Positions 17,952 to 24,823 of a DNA stretch of 64,000 bases are shown in pieces. Each line of letters begins with the position of its first letter. The stretch's first letter is position 1. A program made the position numbers and the translations under genes. Under the pieces are notes generated by a model. That model made no database searches. It was not told the DNA's origin and saw nothing but the letters and a program-made list of their open reading frames with translations. This stretch comes from Clostridiaceae bacterium (lineage in GTDB: Bacteria > Bacillota > Clostridia > Saccharofermentanales > DTU023). The DNA lies in NCBI GenBank assembly GCA_012841015.1, contig DUVN01000014.1, positions 1 through 64,000 of the forward strand, in the 5' to 3' direction.

Positions 17952-18131
17952 GCCAAGGTACACCCGTTGAGGGTTGCGGTGACGGAGCCATTAGGTTTCG
18001 GCGACATCCACAATGAACCGGCAGAACACGGCACACCGTGTTCTGCATAGAAGGGTCCCAAACGATCATCGGAACAAATCTGTTTATTAACAGATTTCAG
18101 TTTAATAAATTATGAAAAAGGAGATCTTATC

Positions 18132-18449
18132 ATGAAAACACCGAAAGGCGAAATCAGCGATTCCATTATCGCTCTTGCCAACGACGAGGCCCTATTACAG
18201 AAGATGAGCGAGTGCAAAAGCCCTGAAGAGGCATACGCACTCGTAAAGGATCGGGTAGGCATACCCTTTGAACAGTTCACCGCAGAAATGGAAATTGCCT
18301 ACTCCTACCTTCAGGAGATGGATACCGGCCTTTTAACCGAAGAGGACCTTGACGCTGTCGCCGGAGGAAAGAGCCAAGAAGCAAAAAACGTGACTAAAAT
18401 CGTCACCACGACTGCAACAGTCATTGCAAGTGCGGCAGGCATATTCTAA
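18132..18449 (+). CDS. Nif11-like RiPP precursor 9 (Thr/Ala/Val core)
   Basis: 105 residues. The leader has SPEEAYALVKDRVG and LTEEDLDAVAGG. The 26-residue core, KSQEAKNVTKIV followed by TTTATVIASAAGIF, is rich in Thr and Ala and has three consecutive Thr. Thr and Ser are classical YcaO targets for azoline formation, but here there is no Cys and no known partner protein, so the chemistry is open. Confidence 0.88.
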   Translation: MKTPKGEISDSIIALANDEALLQKMSECKSPEEAYALVKDRVGIPFEQFTAEMEIAYSYLQEMDTGLLTEEDLDAVAGGKSQEAKNVTKIVTTTATVIASAAGIF

Positions 18450-18503
18450 CCACTCCATTGAAACAGTAAAAATGCAAAAAATACTAAGAAAGGAGATCTT
18501 ATC

Positions 18504-18836
18504 ATGAAAACACCGAGAGGCGAAATCAGCGATTCCATTATCGCCCTGGCCAGCGACGAGGCCGTGATACTGAAAATGAGCGAGTGCACGAGTCCTGAAG
18601 AGGTATACGCACTTGTAAAAGATCGGATAGGTATACCCTTCGAACAGTTCACCGCAGAATTAGCGATTGCCCACTCCTATCTGAAAGAGATGGAATCCGG
18701 CCTTTTGACTGAAGAAGACCTTGACGCTGTAGCCGGAGGGAAATACGACCCGAATAAACCGGGGTTGCTTATCATCGAAGCCATCGGAACTGGAGCAACG
18801 GTCATAACCATCGCCGCATCCGTGGGCTTGCCATAG
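18504..18836 (+). CDS. Nif11-like RiPP precursor 10 (hydrophobic core)
   Basis: 110 residues. The leader has DEAVILKMSECTSPEEVY and FTAELAIAHSYLKEM. The 31-residue core starts KYDPNKPGLLIIEAIG and continues TGATVITIAASVGLP: a polar Pro-containing start followed by a hydrophobic Thr/Ile/Ala stretch, like precursors 9 and 12. The spacer in front is short (54 bp) and lacks both repeat types. Confidence 0.88.
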   Translation: MKTPRGEISDSIIALASDEAVILKMSECTSPEEVYALVKDRIGIPFEQFTAELAIAHSYLKEMESGLLTEEDLDAVAGGKYDPNKPGLLIIEAIGTGATVITIAASVGLP

Positions 18837-18882
18837 TCACACATTTACAATGATTAAACATGACTAAAAAGGAGATCTTATT

Positions 18883-19218
18883 ATGAAAACACCAAGAGGC
18901 GAAATCAGCAATTCCATTATCGCTCTTACAAATGACGAGGCTTTGATACAGAAGCTGAGCAAGTGCACGAGTCCTGAAGAGGCATACGCGCTTGTCAAGG
19001 ATCGGGTAAACATGCCCTTTGAGCAGTTCAAAGCCGAAATGACCACTGCCTACTCCTACCTGAAAGATATGGACGACGGCCTTTTAACCGAAGAAGACCT
19101 TGACGCTGTCGCAGGAGGAAAGAGCAAAGCGTCACAAGAAGCGATTGATGACACATGCTTGGCACTCACAGGCGCAGCAGCTACTTTATCCTTGGCCGCA
19201 AGCCTAGGCGGCTTCTAA
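18883..19218 (+). CDS. Nif11-like RiPP precursor 11 (core with the only Cys)
   Basis: 111 residues. The leader is diverged (SNSIIALTNDEALIQKLS, FKAEMTTAYSYLKDM). The 32-residue core starts KSKASQEAIDDTCLAL and ends in an Ala/Leu-rich stretch with LAASLGGF. It holds the only core Cys of the array, so thiazoline formation could apply only here. Start ATG 18883 behind AAAAGGAGATC. Confidence 0.88.
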   Translation: MKTPRGEISNSIIALTNDEALIQKLSKCTSPEEAYALVKDRVNMPFEQFKAEMTTAYSYLKDMDDGLLTEEDLDAVAGGKSKASQEAIDDTCLALTGAAATLSLAASLGGF

Positions 19219-19253
19219 TCAATCTGTAATTATTATGAAAAGAGGATTTTATC

Positions 19254-19586
19254 ATGAAAACACCGAGAGGCGAAATCAGTGATTCCCTTATCGAACTTGC
19301 CAAAGATGAGGCAATCATACAGAAGATGAGCGAGTGCAAGGACGCTGAAGAGATGTACGCGCTTGTCAAGGATCGGGTAGGTATACCTTTTGAGCAGTTC
19401 ACCGCCGAAATGGGCATCGCCTACTCCTACCTTCAGGAAATGGAAGCTGGCCTTTTAACTGAAGAAGACCTTGATGCTGTCGCCGGAGGTAAAAGCGGCA
19501 AAGAGGTTTTTGCAACTACAACCACTGTTGTCGCAACGGGCGCAGCGGTTTTAACCATGGTCGCAAAACTGGCCACCATTCTCTAA
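19254..19586 (+). CDS. Nif11-like RiPP precursor 12 (Thr-rich hydrophobic core)
   Basis: 110 residues, last gene of the array. The leader reads RGEISDSLIELAKDEAIIQK and DAEEMYALVKDRVG, the most distant from precursor 1 in its first half. The 31-residue core starts KSGKEVFATTTTVVATG and ends AAVLTMVAKLATIL, with four Thr in a row. A strong hairpin follows 18 bp after the stop. Confidence 0.88.
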   Translation: MKTPRGEISDSLIELAKDEAIIQKMSECKDAEEMYALVKDRVGIPFEQFTAEMGIAYSYLQEMEAGLLTEEDLDAVAGGKSGKEVFATTTTVVATGAAVLTMVAKLATIL

Positions 19587-19603
19587 TCACTTCGTTTCCA
19601 CTC

Positions 19604-19639
19604 GGAGGGGATCATTGATTAATGAGATCCCCTCCCTTT
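19604..19639 (+). terminator. Hairpin ending the precursor array
   Basis: GGAGGGGATC pairs perfectly with GATCCCCTCC over a 12-base loop and is followed by CTTTGG. The T run is weak, so it may be a partial terminator that lowers expression of the downstream ACP and transport genes relative to the precursors. Confidence 0.65.
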
Positions 19640-19681
19640 GGTATGCCTGGTAATGTACTTGACGCGGAGATGTAACGGCGC

Positions 19682-19927
19682 ATGATATTCACTCGTATGC
19701 AAAAGGTGCTGCGCGATTTCGCATTCACCGAGGTGGATATGTCCAAGGCAATCATGGGCGCATCGCTTATGGATGACCTCGGGCTTTCCTCACTGTCGCT
19801 CATACTGCTAATCTGCGACCTTGAGGAGGAATTCGATATCGAGATACCTCAGGAAGATCTGCACGGCTTCGAAACCTTGGGCGACGTACACGCGTATCTG
19901 TGTGAGAGGCTGAATCGGGACGAATAG
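19682..19927 (+). CDS. Acyl or peptidyl carrier protein of the RiPP locus
   Basis: 81 residues. Carrier proteins bear a phosphopantetheine arm on Ser. The modified segment here reads DDLGLSSLSLILL: Ser occupies the usual place, but the standard Asp before it is Ser (LSSL for LDSL). The rest is typical (DLEEEFDIEIP, ETLGDVHAYL). It is distinct from the housekeeping acpP at 60.0 kb. Its position directly before the GNAT gene suggests it delivers the acyl group for peptide modification. ATG 19682 has a modest ribosome site (GCGGAGATG). Confidence 0.82.
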   Translation: MIFTRMQKVLRDFAFTEVDMSKAIMGASLMDDLGLSSLSLILLICDLEEEFDIEIPQEDLHGFETLGDVHAYLCERLNRDE

Positions 19928-20060
19928 CTGCCATAAGCAGTTTCCTGCTTTTGTTCCGGTTCCTTAAACATCCTCTGAAAAAGGAGGGCGGTTTGTTTTA
20001 GTCATGACTTGAAGCAATACTTTCTGCCTGACATCGCGCAATTAAGGAAAGGCAAAGATA

Positions 20061-20981
20061 TTGGATGTTGATTTAAAACAACTCAACTATCTGGAATACG
20101 CAGCAGGTTTCCGGCCCATACTCGGCTCAGCGTTGCTGGATTACTACGTGCGGCTTGCAACTCCTGTCGATTATGTCCTCGGTTTTTACGATGAGGGAAA
20201 GCCGGTGGGTTCCGCTGTGCTTTTACAACGAACCTGTCCGCCCGGCTGCCTTGAGCTGACGTATTTCTGCGTAGCCCCGACGGTGAGCGCACGCGGCTAC
20301 GGTCGCGCTGTTGTCGAAAAAACGATCGCCTTTGCGAATGATCAGGGCATACGCGAGCTGACATGCCGGCTGATGAAAAGCACACAGTTTTTCGACGCGG
20401 CGCTGCATATCATTGAGGATGCAGGGTTTCAATATGTCGAGGATGCGCGTATTTTCCGATGCGAGATTGATGACCCTACCCGAGAAAATTGGCAGTACTC
20501 GGTGAGCATGTATTTTGAAAAATTGCGCGACAGGCTCAACAGGCTGGGATTCTCCTGTGTAAGCTTTGCACACGCCGATGACGGACTTCTGCAACGTGTC
20601 ACGGATGACTCCAATAACGGTTTCGATGATCGTTATCCCATTGCCCCGCTAGTTTCGGGTGTGTATGGGTGTTTTCTTCCCGATTACAGCTTCATCGCGC
20701 ATAAGGACGGAATTCCCGCCGCAGTCACGATCGTATTGCGCGCGGATAGCGAATCGCTGGTATTCCAGCTAATCTCCGAGGCAGATGCCTTCAAAAGCTC
20801 CGGCTCCTTGATATTGCCGGTCATGTGCTCTTTGGAACACGCGATTTCCTCTGATTACAAGCGTGTGTCCTATTGTGTTTTCTCAAGCAATAAAGCTTCC
20901 CTCAAAGCAATGAAGGATCTTTTCGGAAAGCTCACAGCCCACGAAACGATCATGTTCTGCTATCGCTTAGCGATAGATTAA
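20061..20981 (+). CDS. GNAT-family acyltransferase, candidate precursor acylase
   Basis: 306 residues, about twice a single GNAT domain. The N-terminal half (about 1-145) carries GNAT motif A: LTYFCVAPTVSARGYGRAVV, with the R-G-x-G-R acyl-donor loop. The C-terminal half (about 150-306) looks like a second, degenerate GNAT fold. GNAT enzymes transfer acyl groups from CoA or carrier proteins to amines. In some Nif11/NHLP loci, GNAT maturases attach fatty acids to Lys or ornithine side chains, giving lipopeptides; this gene next to an ACP fits that scheme. Start TTG 20061 behind AAGGAAAGG, 8 bp apart. The target residue is inferred, not shown. Confidence 0.78.
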   Translation: MDVDLKQLNYLEYAAGFRPILGSALLDYYVRLATPVDYVLGFYDEGKPVGSAVLLQRTCPPGCLELTYFCVAPTVSARGYGRAVVEKTIAFANDQGIRELTCRLMKSTQFFDAALHIIEDAGFQYVEDARIFRCEIDDPTRENWQYSVSMYFEKLRDRLNRLGFSCVSFAHADDGLLQRVTDDSNNGFDDRYPIAPLVSGVYGCFLPDYSFIAHKDGIPAAVTIVLRADSESLVFQLISEADAFKSSGSLILPVMCSLEHAISSDYKRVSYCVFSSNKASLKAMKDLFGKLTAHETIMFCYRLAID

Positions 20982-21011
20982 CTCCAAGTTAGTCAGTTAG
21001 GAGTTGGTAAA

Positions 21012-22652
21012 ATGTCCAAAATCTTCAGAAAAGCATCTCTCGAAAGATTGGCGTCCCCCGAGCAGCTCGACAAAATGATACAGGTCACTTCCCCTATGGT
21101 ATGGCTGGCCTCCGTCGCCATCGTGTTGGTAATCGCTGTGACGGTCGTATGGGCTTTTGTCGGCAGGCTGCCTGAAAAGGTAGAAATACATGGTTTATAT
21201 ACGAGCGACGCCCAAGTAGAAAGTATATATGCCCCCGAAAACGGCAAAATTGATATACTCGTTTCAAAAGACGACGTTGTGAGAGCGGGGCAAGTGCTTG
21301 CCGTCATGGACGGCAGCGAAAGGCAGACCTCCTTAAACAAGATTGAACAGACTCTGAAAGATCTTGCGAGCATCACGCTGGACAGCGAAAACGATCCCGC
21401 TTCCTCAGATCTAAGCCCCTTGCTTGAGATCAAGGCAAACTATAATGCCGCGACAATTTCTGATGAGCAGCTTGAGCTTCAGATCGCCATGTTGGAAGAG
21501 GATTGCGCGAAAAAGGAGAAGGAAGTCAAAAAGCTTCAGGGTGAATATAATGCCGCGCGTAATGCCTATATACGCAGTATGCGCAACAATACACTTAACG
21601 CCACCACGTTTGATTATCAGAAGGCGACAGAGCTTTTATCCGCGTCCTCAAATGCGTATCAGAACGCTGCCGCCACAGAAGCTGCAGCCTTGCAGGCCTA
21701 CCAGACGGCTCTAGCTACCTATGGTGATGCTGACCCGATAACACTTGCGGCTCAGCAACAGTATCAGCAGGCACAGCAGGCAGCGAAGGTGGCTCAGCAG
21801 GATCTGGCTAAAAAGCAGAAGAACTTCAACACAAAATTGGCGAAATATGAAAAGGCTGTGAAATCACAGGACAGTGTCGCTGCCAACACGCAAAAGCTAT
21901 ACCTTGCCTTCAACGAGAAAAACTCTTTGTACAGCAGCGCGTACAGTACGCTCAGCAGCATGCGCTCCAATCTCCAGAGTATGAAGATACAGCTTGGGGG
22001 TAACGAAATGGGTACAGACGCGAACCTGCTCGCCCTTAAGGACAAATTTAATATGACTAAAAGCGCGCTGTTGTCTGAGCTTAACGTCGAGCGCGATAAG
22101 CTGAATAAGGCCCTTGACAACCTTGAGATAAAGGCAGTAGGCGACGGTATCGTTACGTCACTGTCCATACAGAAGAGCCAGATCATCGGCGCAGGTACAG
22201 AGATACTAAAGCTCAAATCCATAGACGTGGACGATATGATTGCGGTGTTCTTTGTTCCTTTAACGGACGCCAAAAAGCTTAAGCCCGGCATGGAGGTTAG
22301 GCTTACCCCCAGCACTGTCAACGAGCAGGAATTCGGTCATATGAACGGGAAGATAACTTCCGTCGCAAGCAGTCCCGCCTCTACGCAAGAGATGCGCGAT
22401 CGAGTCGGTGACGATCTTATGGTCAGCGGTTTGCAGCAGCAGGGACCGTCCCTGGAGGTCATAGTCGCCATAAACCGTGATGACACTACCGCAAGCGGCT
22501 ATGAATGGTCGAACAAGAAGGGTGCTGAGATTTCCATAGGCGATGGTACCGTGATCTCCGCCAATGTCATAACAGACAGCAAAGCCCCCATTACCAAGCT
22601 TCTGCCATACCTGAAGGAAAAACTGAAAGTCAAAGTAGAAGAGTCTGATTAG
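21012..22652 (+). CDS. NHLM-type HlyD-like secretion protein
   Basis: 546 residues. A cytoplasmic stretch (1-30) precedes one membrane helix (about 34-56). A beta-barrel/lipoyl half follows (ENGKIDILVSKDDVVRAGQVLAVMDG, about 80-105), then a long Ala/Gln/Lys-rich coiled coil (about 150-330). A second lipoyl half (NLEIKAVGDGIVTSLSIQ, about 375) and a C-terminal barrel region complete it. This is the adaptor that joins the ABC exporters to the outside in NHLM bacteriocin systems. The next gene starts 11 bp later. Confidence 0.9.
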   Translation: MSKIFRKASLERLASPEQLDKMIQVTSPMVWLASVAIVLVIAVTVVWAFVGRLPEKVEIHGLYTSDAQVESIYAPENGKIDILVSKDDVVRAGQVLAVMDGSERQTSLNKIEQTLKDLASITLDSENDPASSDLSPLLEIKANYNAATISDEQLELQIAMLEEDCAKKEKEVKKLQGEYNAARNAYIRSMRNNTLNATTFDYQKATELLSASSNAYQNAAATEAAALQAYQTALATYGDADPITLAAQQQYQQAQQAAKVAQQDLAKKQKNFNTKLAKYEKAVKSQDSVAANTQKLYLAFNEKNSLYSSAYSTLSSMRSNLQSMKIQLGGNEMGTDANLLALKDKFNMTKSALLSELNVERDKLNKALDNLEIKAVGDGIVTSLSIQKSQIIGAGTEILKLKSIDVDDMIAVFFVPLTDAKKLKPGMEVRLTPSTVNEQEFGHMNGKITSVASSPASTQEMRDRVGDDLMVSGLQQQGPSLEVIVAINRDDTTASGYEWSNKKGAEISIGDGTVISANVITDSKAPITKLLPYLKEKLKVKVEESD

Positions 22653-22663
22653 GAGGGTGTGTT

Positions 22664-24811
22664 TTGAAAAAGTATGTAAAAACGCCCACTATTTTTCAAA
22701 TGGAGGGTACCGAATGCGGCGCCGCATCGCTTGCCATGATCATGGCATACTATGGCAAATACGTACCTCTTGACAAGCTGCGCGTCGATACAGGCGTCAG
22801 CCGCGACGGTTGTCGCGCCAGCAAAATCATGCAAGGTTCGAGAAAGTATGGCTTTGAAACAGAGGGTTATCGAATGGGCCTTGATGCGTTGCTGAAAGAA
22901 GACCGTCTACCTTGCATCATACACTGGAACTTCAACCATTTTGTCGTGTTTGAGGGTGTCAAGGGCAAATATGCATATCTGAATGATCCTGCACATGGAC
23001 GCAGGAAACTTACGATACAGGAACTGGACGAAGGCTTCACCGGCGTCGTCTTGTTTTTCTGGCCTACTGAAAGCTTTACCAAAAGCAAAAAGGTTCGCAC
23101 GCTGGTCAACTATGCCAGGCAGCGCTTAAAGGGCCAGAGATCAGCGATACTTTACCTGATACTTTTAGGTATATTCTTAGTATTCCCGGGACTTTTGACC
23201 CCGATATTCTCGCAGATATTCATCGACGACATACTGATAGGAGGCAGTACGGACTGGCTCAAAATACTTATTATCGCAATGTTGGGCTCGGCGCTTTTTC
23301 AGGCCGGTATCACGTTCTACCGCAACACAATACTGGTAAAGCTCCAAAATAAGCTGGCGCTGATATCGGCGCACGGGCTCCTGTCGCACATGTTCCGCTT
23401 GCCGATGTCTTTCTTTGACCAGAGGTACGCCGGTGATCTGGCTTCCCGCGTATCCAACAACAACAGTGTAGCTGAATTCATCGCGGGCGATCTTGCTCAG
23501 TCTATATTGAACCTTATCGTCTCTGCCTTCTACCTCATACTGTTGCTGTCGTACAGTCCGTTGCTGACGCTTATCGGCATCGGCTCCATCATCATTAATT
23601 TCACGATCATCAAGCTCACGTCGGACACCATCTCGCGCTCCATCATGAAGATGCAGCAAGATCAGGGCAAGATGACGGGTGTCATATTCTCCGGCATTAA
23701 CATCATCACGACGCTCAAGGCGTCCGGCGTTGAAAACCAATACGCAAGCCGCGTGCTGGGCTATTACGCGAAATCATCGGTGCAGAAGCAGTCCTACGGC
23801 AAGCTGCAGCAGATTGTCAACTCCGTTCCGGAGATCACGTCGCAGATCTGCAATATACTGGTGCTCATGATCGGCGGCGTGTTCGTTATACAAGGCAAGT
23901 TGACAGCAGGTATGCTGATCGCCTTCAATACACTGCTGGCCGCTTTCATCGCGCCGGTTAATGAGCTGGTAGGCTTCGTGCAAAAGATTCAGCAGATTAA
24001 GGCGGATATGAGCCGCGTGGACGACATCTTGCGCCATGAGGAGGACGAGGTCTTTAAGGAAAGTGAAGACAAAGTCGAGCGCACCGGAAAACTGTCAGGC
24101 CAAATCGAACTGCACGACATCTCCTTCGGCTACAGCAAGCTCGAGAAGCCGCTGATTGAGGACTTCAACTTCAAGCTCCAAAGCGGTAACAGCATCGCCT
24201 TCGTGGGCGCGTCCGGGAGCGGCAAGTCGACCGTATCCAAGATCATCAGTGGACTTTATATGCCGTGGAGCGGCGATATCACGGTTGACGGCGACTCGCT
24301 GCGCAACATCCCTCCTGAGATACAGAGCAGCTCCATTTCTACGGTCAGTCAGGAAATATCGTTGTTCTCAGGCACGATACACGACAACATAACGATGTGG
24401 AACGACACCTTGCGTGATGAGGACATCTTACAGGCGGCAAAGGACGCGTGCATACACGATGTCATAACAAAAAGACCCGGCGCGTATGACTCCTACTTAT
24501 CCGAGGGCGGTCGCAATTTGAGCGGCGGTCAACGACAAAGGCTTGAGATAGCGCGGGCGCTGGTTTCCAATCCCACAATACTGATCATGGACGAAGCTAC
24601 AAGTGCACTCGACCCCATGACCGAAAAGGAGATTATGGATAACATCAAGCGCAGAGGCTGCACATGCATCATCATCGCGCACAGGCTGAGCGCGATTCGC
24701 GACTGCGACGAGATCATCGTCATGGACAGGGGTAAGATCGTCCAGCGCGGCACACATGAAGAGCTGATGAACGTTCCGGGGCATTACCAGAAGCTCATCA
24801 GCACGATTTAG
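22664..24811 (+). CDS. NHLM ABC transporter 1 with C39 leader peptidase
   Basis: 715 residues. The N-terminal C39 peptidase (about 1-130) has all three catalytic residues: Cys in EGTECGAASLAMI, His in NHFVVFEG and Asp in YLNDPAHG. Such domains cut after Gly-Gly leaders, matching the precursors at 14-19.6 kb. A six-helix transmembrane domain spans about 160-440. The ATPase (about 480-715) shows GASGSGKST, NLSGGQRQR and ILIMDEATSALD with the H loop AHRLS. The start is TTG 22664 behind GGAGGGTG. The stop codon of this gene lies within the ribosome site of the second transporter. Confidence 0.93.
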   Translation: MKKYVKTPTIFQMEGTECGAASLAMIMAYYGKYVPLDKLRVDTGVSRDGCRASKIMQGSRKYGFETEGYRMGLDALLKEDRLPCIIHWNFNHFVVFEGVKGKYAYLNDPAHGRRKLTIQELDEGFTGVVLFFWPTESFTKSKKVRTLVNYARQRLKGQRSAILYLILLGIFLVFPGLLTPIFSQIFIDDILIGGSTDWLKILIIAMLGSALFQAGITFYRNTILVKLQNKLALISAHGLLSHMFRLPMSFFDQRYAGDLASRVSNNNSVAEFIAGDLAQSILNLIVSAFYLILLLSYSPLLTLIGIGSIIINFTIIKLTSDTISRSIMKMQQDQGKMTGVIFSGINIITTLKASGVENQYASRVLGYYAKSSVQKQSYGKLQQIVNSVPEITSQICNILVLMIGGVFVIQGKLTAGMLIAFNTLLAAFIAPVNELVGFVQKIQQIKADMSRVDDILRHEEDEVFKESEDKVERTGKLSGQIELHDISFGYSKLEKPLIEDFNFKLQSGNSIAFVGASGSGKSTVSKIISGLYMPWSGDITVDGDSLRNIPPEIQSSSISTVSQEISLFSGTIHDNITMWNDTLRDEDILQAAKDACIHDVITKRPGAYDSYLSEGGRNLSGGQRQRLEIARALVSNPTILIMDEATSALDPMTEKEIMDNIKRRGCTCIIIAHRLSAIRDCDEIIVMDRGKIVQRGTHEELMNVPGHYQKLISTI

Positions 24812-24823
24812 GAGGTGTCAGAC

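Larger units (their letters stand above)
15408..18075 (+). repeat. Long intergenic repeat between precursor genes (five copies)
   Basis: Copies at 15408-15583, 15908-16085, 16499-16627, 17437-17615 and 17952-18075. Shared order: TAAGTCAAGGTACACCCG at the stop codon, a GAGCATAAGGTTTCGGCGAC block, a GCAGAACACGGC...GTGTTCTGC hairpin (perfect over 11 pairs at 18021-18046), CATAGAAG, TTCCAAACGATCATCGGAAC. Three copies continue to GCAATTGAAAAAATACCGCG; two switch to the AAATCTG hairpin type. The units look like what is carried along in tandem duplication of a gene cassette, and they may also fold in the mRNA. Confidence 0.8.
14220..18097 (+). repeat. Hairpin repeat before precursor genes (five copies)
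   Basis: AAATCTG(T)...(A)CAGATTT hairpins occur at 14220-14240, 14716-14737, 16628-16649, 17040-17061 and 18076-18097. Each lies 35-50 bp upstream of a precursor start and is followed by A-rich sequence and a strong AAGGAG(A/G) site. Loops differ but the stem is constant. It could protect transcript 5' ends, mark processing sites, or be a weak attenuator. Confidence 0.75.

Noticed and set aside
15408-18097. Regular repeats in the precursor array as a CRISPR array
   Set aside because: Repeats are long, unequal, lie between coding genes and have no short unique spacers; no cas genes are present.
14277-19586. Lanthipeptide or classic thiazole-type TOMM precursors
   Set aside because: Cores hold a single Cys in total, and no LanM, LanB/C, cyclodehydratase or flavin dehydrogenase gene is present.
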